This document shows positions 6,606-7,108 of a stretch of DNA of 7,108 nt, one piece after another (position 1 is the first letter of the stretch; every line of letters begins with the position of its first letter). Source of the stretch: Gemmatimonadales bacterium (lineage in GTDB: Bacteria > Gemmatimonadota > Gemmatimonadetes > Gemmatimonadales > GWC2-71-9). The position numbers and the translations under genes are program-made. The notes under the pieces are model-generated. The model saw only the letters and a list, made by a program, of their open reading frames with translations. It searched no databases and was not told where the DNA came from. The DNA lies in the NCBI GenBank assembly GCA_004525055.1, contig SPDF01000076.1, forward strand, positions 1 through 7,108, read 5' to 3'.

Positions 6606-7108
6606 GCGATGATTGCCGGGCCTGCAACCCACGTGGCCACGGCGCCGACGGACAAGAAGACGCCGAAGGGAACCAGCTTCTTCCGACCAAGCAGACTCAG
6701 CGGCAGGAAGATGATGGTACCGAGCAATGCGCCGAGGAAGATCGTGAGCAGCACCCCCTGCCAGCCGACAAACGCGCCGACCATGGCCATCATCTTCACG
6801 TCACCCCCACCCATCGCCTCCTCTTTCAGGATCAGCTGACCCGCGAATCCGATCAGCCAGAGGATGGCGAAGCCGGTCACCGCGCCGATGAGCGCGGGGA
6901 GCAGGGTCGAGAGACCGCCCACCAAACCGAAGAGCAGGCCGATGGCCAGCCCACCCCACGTGAATTCGTCGGGGATGATGTACTCGCGTGCGTCCGTGAG
7001 CGCGATGCCCAGGAGGATGGTGAAGAAGAACGCCCCGCGGAGCCCCTCGAGTTCAAGCGGGTAGGCCCACGCCATCGCCGCCCAGATCACGCCGGTCAGT
7101 AGCTCCAC
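6578..7108 (-). CDS. Type IV prepilin peptidase, C-terminal part (5' end outside window)
   Basis: The 176 visible residues are the peptidase half of a polytopic inner-membrane aspartic protease that cleaves the leader of type IV pilin-like and type II secretion pseudopilin precursors. Both catalytic aspartates are present: the first in LTDAREYIIPDEFT (D39 of the visible part) and the second in the GxGD-type motif MGGGDVKMM (D103). About six hydrophobic segments are seen, and the end KKLVPFGVFLSVGAVATWVAG matches the family's conserved last helices. The frame is open to the window edge. The first visible codon is GTG inside the conserved VELLTG block, so it is an internal Val and not the start. 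The N-terminal methylase part and its cysteines, if present, lie beyond base 7108. The 3' end overlaps the start of the lipoprotein gene, so the two are probably one operon. Confidence 0.92.
   Translation of the reverse strand: MELLTGVIWAAMAWAYPLELEGLRGAFFFTILLGIALTDAREYIIPDEFTWGGLAIGLLFGLVGGLSTLLPALIGAVTGFAILWLIGFAGQLILKEEAMGGGDVKMMAMVGAFVGWQGVLLTIFLGALLGTIIFLPLSLLGRKKLVPFGVFLSVGAVATWVAGPAIIAWYTAYVGL

Noticed and set aside
6606..6632. GTG start for the lipoprotein at 6632
   Set aside because: It would put nine extra residues, including a Cys, before a complete lipoprotein signal that begins naturally at the ATG at 6605.

Overview
The window comes from a high-GC bacterium. A diderm host is suggested by a lipoprotein with a clear lipobox and by a type IV prepilin peptidase. 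The combination of a prepilin peptidase, a secreted HExxH lipoprotein, a DUF445 protein, a multi-TM GGDEF-EAL protein and a four-helix-bundle gene flanked by GC-rich repeats would fit Gemmatimonadota or a similar high-GC environmental lineage. That placement is inference, because no rRNA or other marker gene is present. I see no tRNA, rRNA, CRISPR array or transposase.

Layout, left to right. (1) Bases 1-571 look like a small accessory insert. A broken four-helix-bundle (23S rRNA IVS-protein, or 'S23', type) gene on the minus strand is bracketed by short GC-rich tandem repeats in inverted orientation (GCGGGGAA units at 1-22, the complementary units at 540-571). The right-hand repeat lies inside the 3' end of the next gene. 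(2) Bases 512-3286 (minus) encode a large membrane-anchored PAS-GGDEF-EAL protein for cyclic-di-GMP turnover. Its last 18 residues are encoded by the repeat tract and what lies beyond it. (3) Bases 3287-3472 form a divergent intergenic region with a good -10 box placed so that the DUF445 gene is probably transcribed as a leaderless mRNA. (4) Bases 3473-5035 (plus) encode a complete DUF445 membrane protein, followed by a small helical protein of unknown function at 5146-5403 (plus). (5) On the minus strand from the right edge, a prepilin peptidase (5' end outside the window) overlaps a lipoprotein zinc metallopeptidase-like gene (5400-6605). This pair converges on the small gene, and the two stop codons share one CTAG.

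Functionally, the GGDEF-EAL protein would tune c-di-GMP, and the prepilin peptidase would process type IV pilin-like proteins. Both fit a surface-associated or motility lifestyle, but the sequence does not show that they act together. The most unusual structure is the repeat-flanked four-helix-bundle unit at the left edge. It resembles the 23S rRNA intervening-sequence elements (a small helical protein gene between inverted repeats), but it sits at the end of a protein-coding gene. The remainder reads as ordinary chromosomal gene content.
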